Shown: positions 23,994 through 33,504, counted from the stretch's first letter. The stretch: DNA of 64,000 bases from Gracilimonas sp034520725 (GCA_034520725.1 JAXHNH010000003.1:391266-455265), one strand, 5' to 3'. Notes: a model not told the origin generated them from the letters alone. Translations and numbers: made by a program.

Positions 23994-25400
23994 TCACGGG
24001 AAAATACCCATTTGCTCGTACATGGTGCCGATCTTATTGATGGCACTGATGTAGGCAGCTGTTCTCAGATCATCCAGATTATGTTCATCGCGAACTTCAG
24101 CTATTTGCCGATAAGATGAGATCATGGTCTCTTCCAGTCCGGAATCAACGAGATCGTATTCATCTGCGCCGTGAGCCAGTGATTCCAGTTCCACTTCTGT
24201 GAATTTACGGTCAGATATATTCTCGATCACGCCAAGGATCTTCTTGTAGCTTGTTTCATCGAAGCGCTTGCTCATTCGACCATAACGCACGTGCTGAATA
24301 TTCTTCAGCCATTCGAAATAGGAAACGACCACACCACCTGCATTCATGTATGTATCCGGAATGATCAGTGCTCCTCGTTTCTTCATGATGTCGTGACCAT
24401 CAGCCGTGGTTGGTCCATTGGCAGCTTCAGCAATGATCTTAGCTTTAACTTTGGCGGCATTGTCACCGGTAAGCTGAGTTTCGAGAGCCGCCGGGATCAA
24501 AATATCACAATCCAAATAAAAGGCATCATCCCGGTTATCAAGTTCTTTAGTATTGTCAAAACCGATGATCGTTCCCTTATCTTTACGATAGGCCATCAGC
24601 TTTTCAAAGTCTATACCATTTTCATCGTAAATGGATCCCTCTATCTCGGCCACACCAACCAGCTTGGCCCCGGCTTCGGTTAAATATTTTGTGGCATGGT
24701 ACCCTACGTTACCGAGACCCTGTACCACAAAGGTCTTGCCTTCAACACCGGTCTCGAGGCCAATATTCTTCATGTCTTTTTTGTTGTTACAGGCTTCACG
24801 GATCCCAAAATAAACTCCCCGGCCTGTTGCTTCTGTTCGTCCGCGAACACCACCCTGCTGAATGGGTTTACCGGTTACGCAAGCCTCTGCGTTCAGGTCA
24901 TCCTTCATCTGTCGGTAGGTGTCAAGAATCCAGCCCATTTCTCTGGCGCCGGTGCCATAATCAGGAGCGGGGACATCAATACCCGGCCCAATAAATCCTT
25001 TTTTGATCAGTTCATAGGTGTAACGGCGTGTGATACGCTCAAGTTCTGAAACTGAATAATCGCGCGTACTTATCTTAATACCCCCTTTGGCTCCTCCGAA
25101 AGGAACATCCACAATAGCACATTTATAAGACATCAGGGCAGCAAGTGCCATAGTTTCATCTTCATCTACTTTATGGCTGTATCGGATACCTCCCTTGGTC
25201 GGTGTTTTGTGATGACTGTGCTCAACCCGCCATCCTTCGATCACCTCAACGGTTCCATCATCTCGCCGGATAGGGAATGCTACGTGATAGACCATGTTAC
25301 ACATTTTGATCTGTGCTAGAATTCCCTTATCAAATCGGGTATACTGGGCTGCTTTATCAAAATTTAAATTAACCTGTTCATAAAATTTATAGGTAGACAT
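23994..25400 (-). CDS. gdhA: glutamate dehydrogenase (Glu/Leu/Phe/Val family)
   Basis: The 468-residue enzyme catalyses oxidative deamination of glutamate to 2-oxoglutarate. The substrate-binding segment KTPTKGGIRYS near 82, catalytic-lysine region MSYKCAIVDVPFGGAKGGI near 110-130, the Rossmann motif VQGLGNVG near 232 and NAGGVVVSYFEWLKN near 360 are all present. Length and motifs fit a hexameric enzyme; cofactor preference is not clear. It precedes putP on the same strand. Confidence 0.92.
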   Translation of the reverse strand: MSTYKFYEQVNLNFDKAAQYTRFDKGILAQIKMCNMVYHVAFPIRRDDGTVEVIEGWRVEHSHHKTPTKGGIRYSHKVDEDETMALAALMSYKCAIVDVPFGGAKGGIKISTRDYSVSELERITRRYTYELIKKGFIGPGIDVPAPDYGTGAREMGWILDTYRQMKDDLNAEACVTGKPIQQGGVRGRTEATGRGVYFGIREACNNKKDMKNIGLETGVEGKTFVVQGLGNVGYHATKYLTEAGAKLVGVAEIEGSIYDENGIDFEKLMAYRKDKGTIIGFDNTKELDNRDDAFYLDCDILIPAALETQLTGDNAAKVKAKIIAEAANGPTTADGHDIMKKRGALIIPDTYMNAGGVVVSYFEWLKNIQHVRYGRMSKRFDETSYKKILGVIENISDRKFTEVELESLAHGADEYDLVDSGLEETMISSYRQIAEVRDEHNLDDLRTAAYISAINKIGTMYEQMGIFP

Positions 25401-25483
25401 ATTCCAAATTCTCCTTACTTGTTTTTAGGCGTGCTTGATGGTCGCAATTATCTCACTCAGAAACAAGCTAAAAGCCTTAGCAC

Positions 25484-26197
25484 TTAATGAGATAATGGGA
25501 GGGAAATATGCAAGTGATCGGCCGTGCCGTAGTGGCGAAGGGTGTTAAAGCCTAAAGCATAGAAAGTAAATTGCAGAAGTTTGTTCCTGATCTCGCTTTT
25601 TCCAATGGTTCTGATATCAATAGCATAGACGTAACCGCTGTTCTGTGGGTAATGCATGGAGTTTTGTAGGGGTGTCAGCCCCATGTCGAGGTAGTCTTCG
25701 GGGCTACGTTTGATATCGGTGATCAGAAAGTCTCTGGCTGCTAGGGAAACGGTTGCCACACTAACCCTGAGAATGGGGTGCAGATTTCTATAGTAACTTC
25801 TGACGGCCTCAGTTTTGCTATTAACAGAGGAAAGATAGATCAATCCATATATGCAAAATGAGGTGACAATGGCAGAAATACTGATCGCACCAAATTTCAG
25901 GATCCGTGTCTTATTGGGCATTCTTTTGAAAGCATAGAGCAAATATATAAGCAGTAATAATATTGTGGTAGTGATACCGGCTCCTATTGCGACCCATCCA
26001 TTTACCTGGTACGAAACATTTAGGAAAACAGAGGTTCGGACTAATATAAAGAAGGGTAAAAGTATCAGGCAGACTCCCAGTGCGGTCATCCAAAGGATCC
26101 GGGTCCACATTGGTCTTTTGGCATTCTCAGTAACCGATGTGCCGGGCTTATCAAGATTTAGCAGCCAGTCGATATCTTTTTGGGTGACTTTCTCCAT
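25484..26197 (-). CDS. membrane-anchored protein with a possible degenerate M15/LAS-type domain
   Basis: The 237-residue protein has three membrane segments (about 33-53, 64-86 and 97-118) and an extracytoplasmic C-terminal domain. Its end, SGYVYAIDIRTIGKSEIRNK followed by ALGFNTLRHYGTADHLHISL, follows the outline of M15-type peptidoglycan peptidases (HxxGxAxDI, then GF, then HxH), but the first zinc histidine is a serine and the glycine is a valine. I infer the fold, not activity. It lies beside another small membrane gene. Confidence 0.5.
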   Translation of the reverse strand: MEKVTQKDIDWLLNLDKPGTSVTENAKRPMWTRILWMTALGVCLILLPFFILVRTSVFLNVSYQVNGWVAIGAGITTTILLLLIYLLYAFKRMPNKTRILKFGAISISAIVTSFCIYGLIYLSSVNSKTEAVRSYYRNLHPILRVSVATVSLAARDFLITDIKRSPEDYLDMGLTPLQNSMHYPQNSGYVYAIDIRTIGKSEIRNKLLQFTFYALGFNTLRHYGTADHLHISLPLSH

Positions 26198-26227
26198 GGT
26201 TCATTTAACGGAAAAAGCAGCGTCAGG

Positions 26228-26626
26228 TTACGCACCTCTGTAGGCTCGACGAAGAAGAAAAGGAAAGCTTTGCATCAGGACCAATAAAATAAAAATGATC
26301 GGAATGATGTGGAATGAATTCTCCTCTATGGCTGCTGATAAATTAAAAAGGTTTAAGGCAAACAGAATACCTGAGGTAAATAACGATACACCGTATGCCC
26401 AAACGGCTCGCGACCAAAGTGCAATGCCCGAAAAGATACTGAGTATCATTGCTAACAAATGAATGGCCAACGTAATAATAGGGAGCTGAGCATTCTGTGG
26501 GATGAAGAGATTGTTAGCCAGATCAGGTTGCATTATAAGTTGAATGGAATGCAGGCCCTCATAAAGTCCGGTCAAAAGAAAGAAAATCTGAAGAAATAGG
26601 TGAATTCTTCGATGTTTTAAGGTCAT
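26228..26626 (-). CDS. four-TM membrane protein of unknown function
   Basis: The 132-residue product is almost wholly hydrophobic, with segments near 8-27, 45-66, 70-90 and 100-122. No family is recognised. It ends 30 bp before the start of the gene at 26197 on the same strand and is probably in the same transcript. Confidence 0.7.
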   Translation of the reverse strand: MTLKHRRIHLFLQIFFLLTGLYEGLHSIQLIMQPDLANNLFIPQNAQLPIITLAIHLLAMILSIFSGIALWSRAVWAYGVSLFTSGILFALNLFNLSAAIEENSFHIIPIIFILLVLMQSFPFLLRRAYRGA

Positions 26627-26705
26627 GGAAAGACAAATATTAGGTTTGAGGGATATGTATGATACTAACCTAAATTTGTTCCTGCTGTACCCTGTAACTT
26701 TTTAT

Positions 26706-26972
26706 TTATGAAATTTCTGTATCGTCAAAAATTGGATCGTCTTGTCTGAAGGTATTTACAATAAATAATAGAGCGAAGGCACCGACAGCAGCATAGATCG
26801 CGGCACCCGCAAGGTCAAACATGAAAACAATAGCGGTACCTACCATTGCTCCAATGACTCCAAATGCCAGGCTTGGGAGCATTGTAACACCCCGGTCTTT
26901 GGCTATGACACGGCTCAGCCATCCGATAACCAATCCTATTGAGATGTATGCTAAAGCGTTCATTAGTGTCAT
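26706..26972 (-). CDS. GlsB/YeaQ/YmgE family stress-response membrane protein
   Basis: The 88-residue protein has three membrane segments with the family pattern IGLVIGWLSRVIAKDRG near 12-28 and FGVIGAMVGTAIVF near 37-50. Members (transglycosylase-associated protein) are small inner-membrane proteins often induced by stress; their activity is unknown. An acidic tail DDPIFDDTE follows the last helix. Confidence 0.85.
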   Translation of the reverse strand: MTLMNALAYISIGLVIGWLSRVIAKDRGVTMLPSLAFGVIGAMVGTAIVFMFDLAGAAIYAAVGAFALLFIVNTFRQDDPIFDDTEIS

Positions 26973-27097
26973 GTTAAAATTTTGTTTTGTTAATATGTAT
27001 TAAAACAATGGGCTATAGGGCGTTTGCGTTCCGGTTCACTCCGCAATTCTCAATTTTTTAACATAGATTCGAAACCACATAATCATATAACCCAAAA

Positions 27098-28390
27098 ATG
27101 ATCACTATGAAAAAACTATTGACCCTAATGCTTGTAGGTGGTTTGTTTACCACAGGATGCTCATCCACCGACAGCGAAAAAGAGATCTTTGACAAAGCCA
27201 TGGACATCCATGAGCGTGTTATTACCCTTGATACTCATGTGGATATCAACGTTGATAACTTTACCGAAGAAACCAATTATACACAGCGACTCGATACGCA
27301 GGTCGACTTGGTGAAAATGAATGAAGGTGGTCTTGACGTCGCCTGGCTGATCGTCTATACCGGTCAGGATACTCTTACTGAAGAAGGCTATGCAGCTGCT
27401 TATGAAAATGCGGACTCGAAATTCAAGGCCATACACCGGCTAACGGAGGAAATAGCACCTGATCAGATAGAACTTGCTACTACCTCAGAAGACGTTCGCC
27501 GAATAGTGGCCGAAGGTAAAAAAGTGGCTATGATCGGGGTTGAAAATGCGTATCCGGTTGGAACAGATCTTTCCCGAATTGAAGAATTCTATAACCGTGG
27601 TGCTCGATACATGTCACTGTCACATAACGGACATAGTCAGTTTGTGGATTCAAACACCGGCGAAAGAGATGGCGAATGGATGCATGACGGTGTGAGTGAT
27701 TTAGGAGAGCAGGCCATTGCAGAGATGAACCGCGTGGGAATGATGATCGATCTCTCTCACCCTTCTAAAAAGGCAAATATGGAAACCATGGAATTGACCA
27801 AAGCACCTGTCATTGCTTCGCACTCATCTGCCCGTGCCGTGTATGATCATAGCCGAAACCTGAGCGATGAAGAATTGTTGAAGCTCAAGGAAGTGGGTGG
27901 CGTGGTACAAACGGTAGCCTTCCGTGGCTATGTGGACGGTGATAAGCACGCGGCCTGGCAGGAAGCTTCACGCACAATTTTGGAGGAAGAAGCCGATAAA
28001 CTTGGATTTGAATTAGTAAGTTGGGGTGATATCCGTGATATGAGCGATGAAGAGCGTGAGGAATATATGGATATGTACCGCACGGCTCAGGATAATGCGG
28101 AACCGAGAATTGAATCCGAAGTAAATGTAAATACTCCACCTGTTAGTGTGGCCGATTTTGTGGATCACATTGATTATATGGTGGAACTGATCGGTATCGA
28201 GCATGTTGGAATCAGTTCTGACTTTGATGGCGGTGGCGGAGTTTACAACTGGATGGATGCATCCGAAACCTTCAATGTGACCCATGAGCTGGTTAAGCGC
28301 GGATATTCTGAGGAAGAGATCGAAATGCTGTGGAGCGGAAACCTGCTTCGGGTATTGGATGAAGTACAAGCAGTAGCGGAAGAACTGTAG
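27098..28390 (+). CDS. membrane dipeptidase (peptidase M19), lipoprotein
   Basis: The 430-residue precursor has a lipoprotein signal with lipobox LFTTGC (cysteine near residue 21; a second ATG at 27107 is possible). The M19 zinc-hydrolase signatures follow: TLDTHVDIN near 43, MIGVENAYPVG, MMIDLSHPSKKANMETM near 215, VIASHSSARAVYDHSRNLSD near 238 and GISSDFDGGGG near 372. The family hydrolyses dipeptides, including those with D-residues. It is probably anchored to a membrane facing the periplasm. Confidence 0.92.
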   Translation: MITMKKLLTLMLVGGLFTTGCSSTDSEKEIFDKAMDIHERVITLDTHVDINVDNFTEETNYTQRLDTQVDLVKMNEGGLDVAWLIVYTGQDTLTEEGYAAAYENADSKFKAIHRLTEEIAPDQIELATTSEDVRRIVAEGKKVAMIGVENAYPVGTDLSRIEEFYNRGARYMSLSHNGHSQFVDSNTGERDGEWMHDGVSDLGEQAIAEMNRVGMMIDLSHPSKKANMETMELTKAPVIASHSSARAVYDHSRNLSDEELLKLKEVGGVVQTVAFRGYVDGDKHAAWQEASRTILEEEADKLGFELVSWGDIRDMSDEEREEYMDMYRTAQDNAEPRIESEVNVNTPPVSVADFVDHIDYMVELIGIEHVGISSDFDGGGGVYNWMDASETFNVTHELVKRGYSEEEIEMLWSGNLLRVLDEVQAVAEEL

Positions 28391-28470
28391 AACAGCGAAC
28401 ATTTAACAGCCAATGTTGAAGTGATATTTTCGATGTTGGCTGTTCCTTGTTGGTTATTGAATGTTCTACA
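28385..28470. repeat. word-type palindrome with AACAGCCAA / TTGGCTGTT arms
   Basis: AACAGCCAATGTTGA and its near-inverse GATGTTGGCTGTTCC enclose a short loop. The word GGAACAGCCAAC recurs near 3798-3809, and GAACATT/AATGTTC words link it to 1087-1142. It may also act as a terminator after the dipeptidase gene. Confidence 0.55.
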
Positions 28471-28639
28471 AGCGTCGGCACTTTTTTTGCTCATTTGTTA
28501 AGTCTCGGAACAAAATAATTTAGCTGATGTTAATATAATGCTAAGATAAGTAAGAAAAGGATTATAAATTTTAAGCCCTCGCCTAATATTCTTAACTTAT
28601 AAGCCTAATTATATCAAAACTAATTTAATTCAAGAAAGA

Positions 28640-29131
28640 GTGATTGCAGAAGCAGACGTCGCAACCGATGTCAAGATTTTAAAAGCCGATTTAAATAATC
28701 CTAAACACGCCTCAGATATTGTCAAGATAGTCGACCTCTTTGCGAGAGATCCCATGGGGCAGGATCAACCGCTGGATGAGGAAGTCCGCGTTGATATGAT
28801 CGCAGAGATGAAGAAAGTGCCCACCACCATGACCTACATCGCCTATGCCGATGAAAAGGCTTTGGGTATTGTAACCTGCTTTGTAGGTTTTTCAACATTT
28901 ACCGCCAGTAAAGTATTTAAGATCCACGATGTAGCGGTTCACCCCGATGCACGCGGAATGGGAATTGGAACCATGATGCTGGAAACCATTGAGGAAGAAG
29001 CCCGAGAAATGGGCTGCTCTAAAGTGACCCTGGAAGTCCGCGAAGACAATCCGGCACGACGCTTATATGAAAAACAGGATTTCGAATACGGCGATCCCAA
29101 ATGGTATTTCATGACGAAAGATCTGAACTGA
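28640..29131 (+). CDS. GNAT family N-acetyltransferase
   Basis: The 163-residue protein starts with GTG at 28640, preceded by AAGAAAGAG; no ATG fits. The acetyl-CoA-binding motif A is VHPDARGMGIGTMMLETIEEEA near 110-130 and the C-terminal VREDNPARRLYEKQDFEYGD is the usual beta-5/alpha-4 segment. It transfers acetyl groups to an unknown amine substrate in the cytoplasm. Confidence 0.88.
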   Translation: MIAEADVATDVKILKADLNNPKHASDIVKIVDLFARDPMGQDQPLDEEVRVDMIAEMKKVPTTMTYIAYADEKALGIVTCFVGFSTFTASKVFKIHDVAVHPDARGMGIGTMMLETIEEEAREMGCSKVTLEVREDNPARRLYEKQDFEYGDPKWYFMTKDLN

Positions 29132-29170
29132 ATATCGAATAGCGAATAATCAATATTGAATATTGAAGTG

Positions 29171-29204
29171 AAGCCTCTTCTTAGCGGAAGGGGCTTTTAT
29201 TTTA
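29171..29204 (+). terminator. rho-independent terminator after the GNAT gene
   Basis: AAGCCTCTTC at 29171-29180 pairs with GAAGGGGCTT at 29187-29196 (one G-T pair), followed by TTATTTTA. AATATTGAA words precede the stem. Confidence 0.7.
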
Positions 29205-29458
29205 TCCGTATATTTTGCTTTAAATGAACTTCGATAAGAGTAACCTTGAAGCGTCCGCAGGTCCTTCAAGCGTTACGGGTTTAGGATGATCATGCTTTCT
29301 TTACTCTGAATTTGAGATGGGAAACGGATGGAATTAGCGAAGAAAGTGGCCTATGGTCATTCCCGTGCAGACGGGAATCTAATACGCTCCACAAACTCAC
29401 AGGTTGAATCATATCAAGATTTATCTTGAACGGAGGTCAAGATACCCAAAAGGTTTTA
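29205..29458. other. spacer with ATTCCCGT palindrome, copy 2
   Basis: No gene is seen. ATTCCCGTgcagACGGGAAT at 29359-29378 is the second copy of the repeat at 14189-14208, in inverse orientation. A GCGTCC...CAAGCG-type stem lies near 29250-29275. Confidence 0.5.
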
Positions 29459-30139
29459 TCATTTGATCGTCTCTACCAATTCTCCATCTTCGTAGCGCTC
29501 TTGCATGATGACATTCCCCTCTTCGTCATATTCAGTCATCAGACCCTGATCAAGTCTATCTCCGATAGGTCCGTAATAAAAAGATTCAAAAGATAACTGT
29601 CCGTTTTCGTGCCATTGGCGTATATGTCCCAATCCATCTTCAGTTTCAGATGGCGGAACATCTTTGTAGATCAGGGTTTCATTTTTATACATTTCCTTAA
29701 AATGATAATTATCCAAATACCTGCCCCTTTTACTTCTCCATACATTCCCATCTTTATACTCTACAGAACCGGTATTGATACCATCTTTGAAAAAAAGCTC
29801 CATGCGCAGGCTATCATTGTCCGTATTATAAATTTTCTTAGTTCCCGTAAATAGTTCTCCGGATGAGGTAAATTGGGCGCCCATAGTTAAGGGTATTCCA
29901 AGTTCCTCTGAGCGATTGCCATCATAATGAAGTTCCGGAACGCTATACGTTTTTTTAGGAATAAGGTCAGAATAATCAGTCTCTTTTTGAGTTGTACAAA
30001 ACATTAATGTTGCAATCAGTAATACAGGAATAAGAAGCATTCCTTTTGATCCGGACCTGATCGGTGAAAACTCTTTAAGCATCATTTTGAATCTCTTCTT
30101 GGTTAACGAAAAATCAATATGACTGGTAAACTGTTTCAT
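29459..30139 (-). CDS. truncated BlaR1-like paralogue: linker, one TM segment and MORN-like tail, no M56 domain
   Basis: The 226-residue product begins MKQFTSHIDFSLTKKRFKMM, which corresponds to the linker after the protease domain in its two upstream neighbours (INFSLTKKRLRMM and LNFYLTKKRLLMM). A hydrophobic segment (about 33-48) and MORN-like repeats follow, ending QERYEDGELVETIK as in the neighbours. The M56 metalloprotease domain is absent, and the gene starts six bases after the stop of the middle paralogue. It looks like the end product of tandem duplication and loss, perhaps kept as an exported MORN-like protein. Confidence 0.7.
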   Translation of the reverse strand: MKQFTSHIDFSLTKKRFKMMLKEFSPIRSGSKGMLLIPVLLIATLMFCTTQKETDYSDLIPKKTYSVPELHYDGNRSEELGIPLTMGAQFTSSGELFTGTKKIYNTDNDSLRMELFFKDGINTGSVEYKDGNVWRSKRGRYLDNYHFKEMYKNETLIYKDVPPSETEDGLGHIRQWHENGQLSFESFYYGPIGDRLDQGLMTEYDEEGNVIMQERYEDGELVETIK

Positions 30140-30145
30140 AGAAGA

Positions 30146-31582
30146 TTATTTGATCGTTTCAATGAGTTCGCCGTCTTCATAGCGTTCCTGTTCGACGATA
30201 CTTCCCTGTGTATCAAATTCGGTAACCAAACCATGTAAGTTATCCGAACTGTTTAGAAAATGAGCTTCATACTGAAGCTGCCCTTCGTCTACATGCCAAT
30301 ACCGTTGAATACCCTGATGGCCTCTTTCAGGTGTAGGGTAGATATATTCCGACATTAAGTTACCGGAGATGTAAACTCTCTGTTTATCGGGTAATCCATT
30401 TTCATACTCGAAGACCGTCCGGAAGAAAACCTGCCCCATTCCATTATAGGTTTTGATGGATATGGGCATGCCTTTATCATAAATAGCTTCTCTTTGAAGA
30501 ATTCCGGTTTTCGGGTCGAATAACTTATTTGAACCGGTGAAAGGTTCACCGTCTACCGTGTTCAGTAGTATATACGAGAAGTGGTCGTCTACCGATAAAG
30601 TGTCGGCAATGAGTTTGGTTTCGTAAGTGCCCTGAAGATTGTCAGGGTCAATAACCCGTGAATTAAAGAGCAGGATCATTACGGGAATGAGAGGCGTCAG
30701 TGCAGTAATTTTCAGGGAACTGGCTACCAGTGATCTGCTTTTGGTCATCATCAGAAGTCTTTTTTTAGTCAGGTAGAAATTCAGGTTGCTGGCCAAATTT
30801 ACCTTGCTATGATCTTCGGTGGCCTTCACCAGTTGTTCCTGATAGGAGTTCACATCACTGAATTCACTCAAAACGTGGTCATCGGCAAGGTATTCGTGAT
30901 TGATCTTGATAGCACGGCTAAATAAATAGACTGCAGGATTGAACCAAAAAGCGACCTTGATAAGCTCTAAAAATAGTATATCCAGCGTATGCCGGCCATC
31001 AATATGCGCCAGCTCATGTTTGATGATCTCATCACTGATCAGACCTTCTTTATAGTCTTTTTTGTTGATGAATATGGTATCCATAAATGAATGTGGGGCT
31101 ACGGTCTTTTCGGATAGCATAATGCGGGTTGTGCCGATCTCAACAGACTCAAGGCCTCTCATTCTGCCATAAATAGAATACACGCCATATATGAATCGAC
31201 CAAATAGAACCAGTACCAAAAACCAGTAAGCCGTAAAAAGTAAAGATCCCCAGGGTAAACCCGAAGTATCAGTTATCTGTTCAGCGGTGATATTTGGAGC
31301 CTCACTTTCGGGGAATAAATTACCGGTCACAAATGTTGAGGGGGCTTTTTTTACGGCGGTAATGCTCTCGGCCTGTATCCCGACGACCTCTTCACCCTGC
31401 CTGAAAATGAACTGATCGGGCCCCATGAAAAAGTCGAGGGAGGGCAATGAAAGTCCCAGGACTAAGGCTACAAGCAGATAAAAACGATTGAACCGGTAGC
31501 ACTTCTCATTGGCAAGCAGTACCCGGTAGATCAAAAATAATGCCAGTAGGCAAAGGGTTGAGTTTAAGATGTAAGCGATCAT
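30146..31582 (-). CDS. M56 family (BlaR1/MecR1-like) membrane metalloprotease with MORN-like tail, paralogue 2
   Basis: The 478-residue protein has N-terminal membrane segments (about 1-25, 33-52, 110-132), the zinc motif HELAH near residue 190 (KHELAHIDGRHTLD), a downstream FWFNPAVYLFSRAIKINHEYLADD segment typical of M56, another membrane helix near 285, and a C-terminal extracytoplasmic region with MORN-like repeats ending QERYEDGELIETIK. It lacks a penicillin-binding domain, so its signal is not simply beta-lactam. M56 proteins cleave a BlaI-type repressor, and blaI lies upstream in this operon. Confidence 0.85.
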   Translation of the reverse strand: MIAYILNSTLCLLALFLIYRVLLANEKCYRFNRFYLLVALVLGLSLPSLDFFMGPDQFIFRQGEEVVGIQAESITAVKKAPSTFVTGNLFPESEAPNITAEQITDTSGLPWGSLLFTAYWFLVLVLFGRFIYGVYSIYGRMRGLESVEIGTTRIMLSEKTVAPHSFMDTIFINKKDYKEGLISDEIIKHELAHIDGRHTLDILFLELIKVAFWFNPAVYLFSRAIKINHEYLADDHVLSEFSDVNSYQEQLVKATEDHSKVNLASNLNFYLTKKRLLMMTKSRSLVASSLKITALTPLIPVMILLFNSRVIDPDNLQGTYETKLIADTLSVDDHFSYILLNTVDGEPFTGSNKLFDPKTGILQREAIYDKGMPISIKTYNGMGQVFFRTVFEYENGLPDKQRVYISGNLMSEYIYPTPERGHQGIQRYWHVDEGQLQYEAHFLNSSDNLHGLVTEFDTQGSIVEQERYEDGELIETIK

Positions 31583-31617
31583 AACGGTTTCTTATTTTTG
31601 AACTATAAATTAAAAAC

Positions 31618-33132
31618 TTATTTTTCAGGCGTACTGCTTATGATGGTTTCCACGAGTTCCCCTTCCTCATACCGTTCCTGCTCAACAATAACACCTTTTT
31701 CATCATAAACGGTGGTCAAGCCATGCCTTCCTCCGTCCGGCATCTTCATCTGGAACTCCCATGCCAACTGTCCATTAGGGTGCCATGCTTTAGTGGTTAT
31801 TAACGAGTCCGTATCAATTTTTTTCATATTTAGAATCAGACTATCAGAAAGCCTGTCGTCGTAATATGAAGAGACTGTATTTCCATCTTCATCCAGGGAA
31901 GGAATGACTACGGATCTGTATTGAAAAGCCCCGGTGCTGTCATACATATGAAACTCAGACCGGGTTATTTTTCCATTAACAATTGTTTCCTTTTGGATCA
32001 CAGAATCTGTATCGACACTGAATATATTTCTTTCTCCGGTATATGGCTTTCCATTTGGACCGATCAGTACACCGGTGCGCTCATCCAATGGGTGATATAA
32101 ACCGTTGGGCCCCTCGTATTCCAACTCAACATCGTAATAGGTTGTGGGAGGCATAGAATCCCATATTTCCTGCATGCTGATGGTTTGAGGGTACTTATCT
32201 GTTTGGGCAGAAAAAACAATAATGAGAGCTGCAGATAGTGGAAGGACAAAAAGCCAAACAGCCCCAACTTTTATCTTGGAAATCTTTTTGCCCATCATTC
32301 GTAACCGCTTTTTGGTTAGAGAAAAATTAATGCTACTGGTGGTCTTCAAAGAGGAATTTCCGGCACTGATCCGGATCAGTAATTCCTGATAATCGCTTAT
32401 CGACGACCCGCTGCTTACCACAGCTTCATCAGCCAGAAACTCATGATTCAGTTGAATGGCATGTTTGTACAGATACATCAGCGGGTTGAACCAAAAGATG
32501 ACTTTCAGGAATTCGATCAATAGCACATCAAACGAATGAAACTGGCGTACATGAGTGAATTCGTGGTTCAGGATCTCGGGTTCAATATCACCGGATTCAA
32601 ATCTTTGCTTTTCAATAAATATATAATCCAGAAAAGATTGCGGAGTAATCGGTTCATCCAGCAGAACCAGGGTGGCATACTCTAACTCTTCATGACTTCC
32701 GGCTTTTACTTTATTTCGGATCTCAATCAGCCCAGCCACAAAACGGATCAAAAGAAAAAGCGTGATCGCTCCATATAGGCCAAAAATTACTTCCAGAGTG
32801 CCAATCGACCAATTTGATTTATTAACGGTGGTTGGGGTGATCTCAGGGCCCGATGAAATGTCTTGTTGAGGTGTGATCAAAGGTTCAACTGTTCGGTTTA
32901 CTGCTTCAGCCGGCGCATTGACCACTCTCTCCATCTGCTGCATCTGGATTCCGGCAATGGATCGTTCGGGTTGAACCTCAAATGAGATCAGTGGAGCGGT
33001 AAGTCCAAATACCAAAGCGAATAACAAAAAGAACCGGTTGAAGCGGTGCATTTTTTCATTTTCAAGCAGCAGTTTGTAAACCCCGAAAAGCAGGCCAAGC
33101 AACAAAGTGGATTTAACTAAATAGATGATCAT
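31618..33132 (-). CDS. M56 family (BlaR1/MecR1-like) membrane metalloprotease with MORN-like tail, paralogue 1
   Basis: The 504-residue protein overlaps the end of blaI by four bases, the standard coupling of a sensor to its repressor. It has membrane helices near 1-20, 35-50 and 118-138, the zinc motif NHEFTHVRQFHSFD near 195, FWFNPLMYLYKHAIQLNHEFLADEAV near 215, a fourth helix near 300, and a tail with MORN-like units (NGKPYTGERN, WHPNGQLAWEF, QERYEEGELVETI). By family analogy it would proteolyse BlaI in response to an envelope signal; the MORN-like sensor part is unlike the penicillin-binding domain of BlaR1. Confidence 0.87.
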   Translation of the reverse strand: MIIYLVKSTLLLGLLFGVYKLLLENEKMHRFNRFFLLFALVFGLTAPLISFEVQPERSIAGIQMQQMERVVNAPAEAVNRTVEPLITPQQDISSGPEITPTTVNKSNWSIGTLEVIFGLYGAITLFLLIRFVAGLIEIRNKVKAGSHEELEYATLVLLDEPITPQSFLDYIFIEKQRFESGDIEPEILNHEFTHVRQFHSFDVLLIEFLKVIFWFNPLMYLYKHAIQLNHEFLADEAVVSSGSSISDYQELLIRISAGNSSLKTTSSINFSLTKKRLRMMGKKISKIKVGAVWLFVLPLSAALIIVFSAQTDKYPQTISMQEIWDSMPPTTYYDVELEYEGPNGLYHPLDERTGVLIGPNGKPYTGERNIFSVDTDSVIQKETIVNGKITRSEFHMYDSTGAFQYRSVVIPSLDEDGNTVSSYYDDRLSDSLILNMKKIDTDSLITTKAWHPNGQLAWEFQMKMPDGGRHGLTTVYDEKGVIVEQERYEEGELVETIISSTPEK

Positions 33133-33500
33133 TGGTTTTTCCTCTCTATTTCTTTTTCAACAATGCTTTTTAATTCCTTTAGTTCTTCCTCAGACAAGTC
33201 GGTTTCTGAGGTGAAAAAAGAAGCAAACTGTGAGGCTGAATCATCAAAGAACTTCTTGATCAATCCGTTTACATGCTTTGAGAAATAATCTGATTTCTTC
33301 ACCAGCGGGTAATATTGGCGAGAGCGCCCCATTTGTTCATAATCCACAAATCCTTTTTCGGTCATGCGCTTTAACAGGGTTGCTACCGTAGTTGGGGCCG
33401 GTTTGGGTTCAGGATATTCATCCAGCAGGTCTTTCATGAAAGCCTTTTCCAGCTTCCATACATACTGCATCAGTTCTTCTTCGGTTTGAGATAATTGCAT
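33129..33500 (-). CDS. blaI: BlaI/MecI/CopY family transcriptional repressor
   Basis: The 123-residue protein has the winged-helix N-terminus (LSQTEEELMQYVWKLEKAFM, PTTVATLLKRMTEKGFVDYEQMGRSRQYYPLV) and the helical dimerisation tail of BlaI-type repressors. It overlaps the first M56 gene by four bases. Two TACA/TGTA-type operators lie directly upstream, so it almost certainly represses its own operon until an M56 protease cleaves it. Confidence 0.92.
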   Translation of the reverse strand: MQLSQTEEELMQYVWKLEKAFMKDLLDEYPEPKPAPTTVATLLKRMTEKGFVDYEQMGRSRQYYPLVKKSDYFSKHVNGLIKKFFDDSASQFASFFTSETDLSEEELKELKSIVEKEIERKNQ

Positions 33501-33504
33501 GAGC

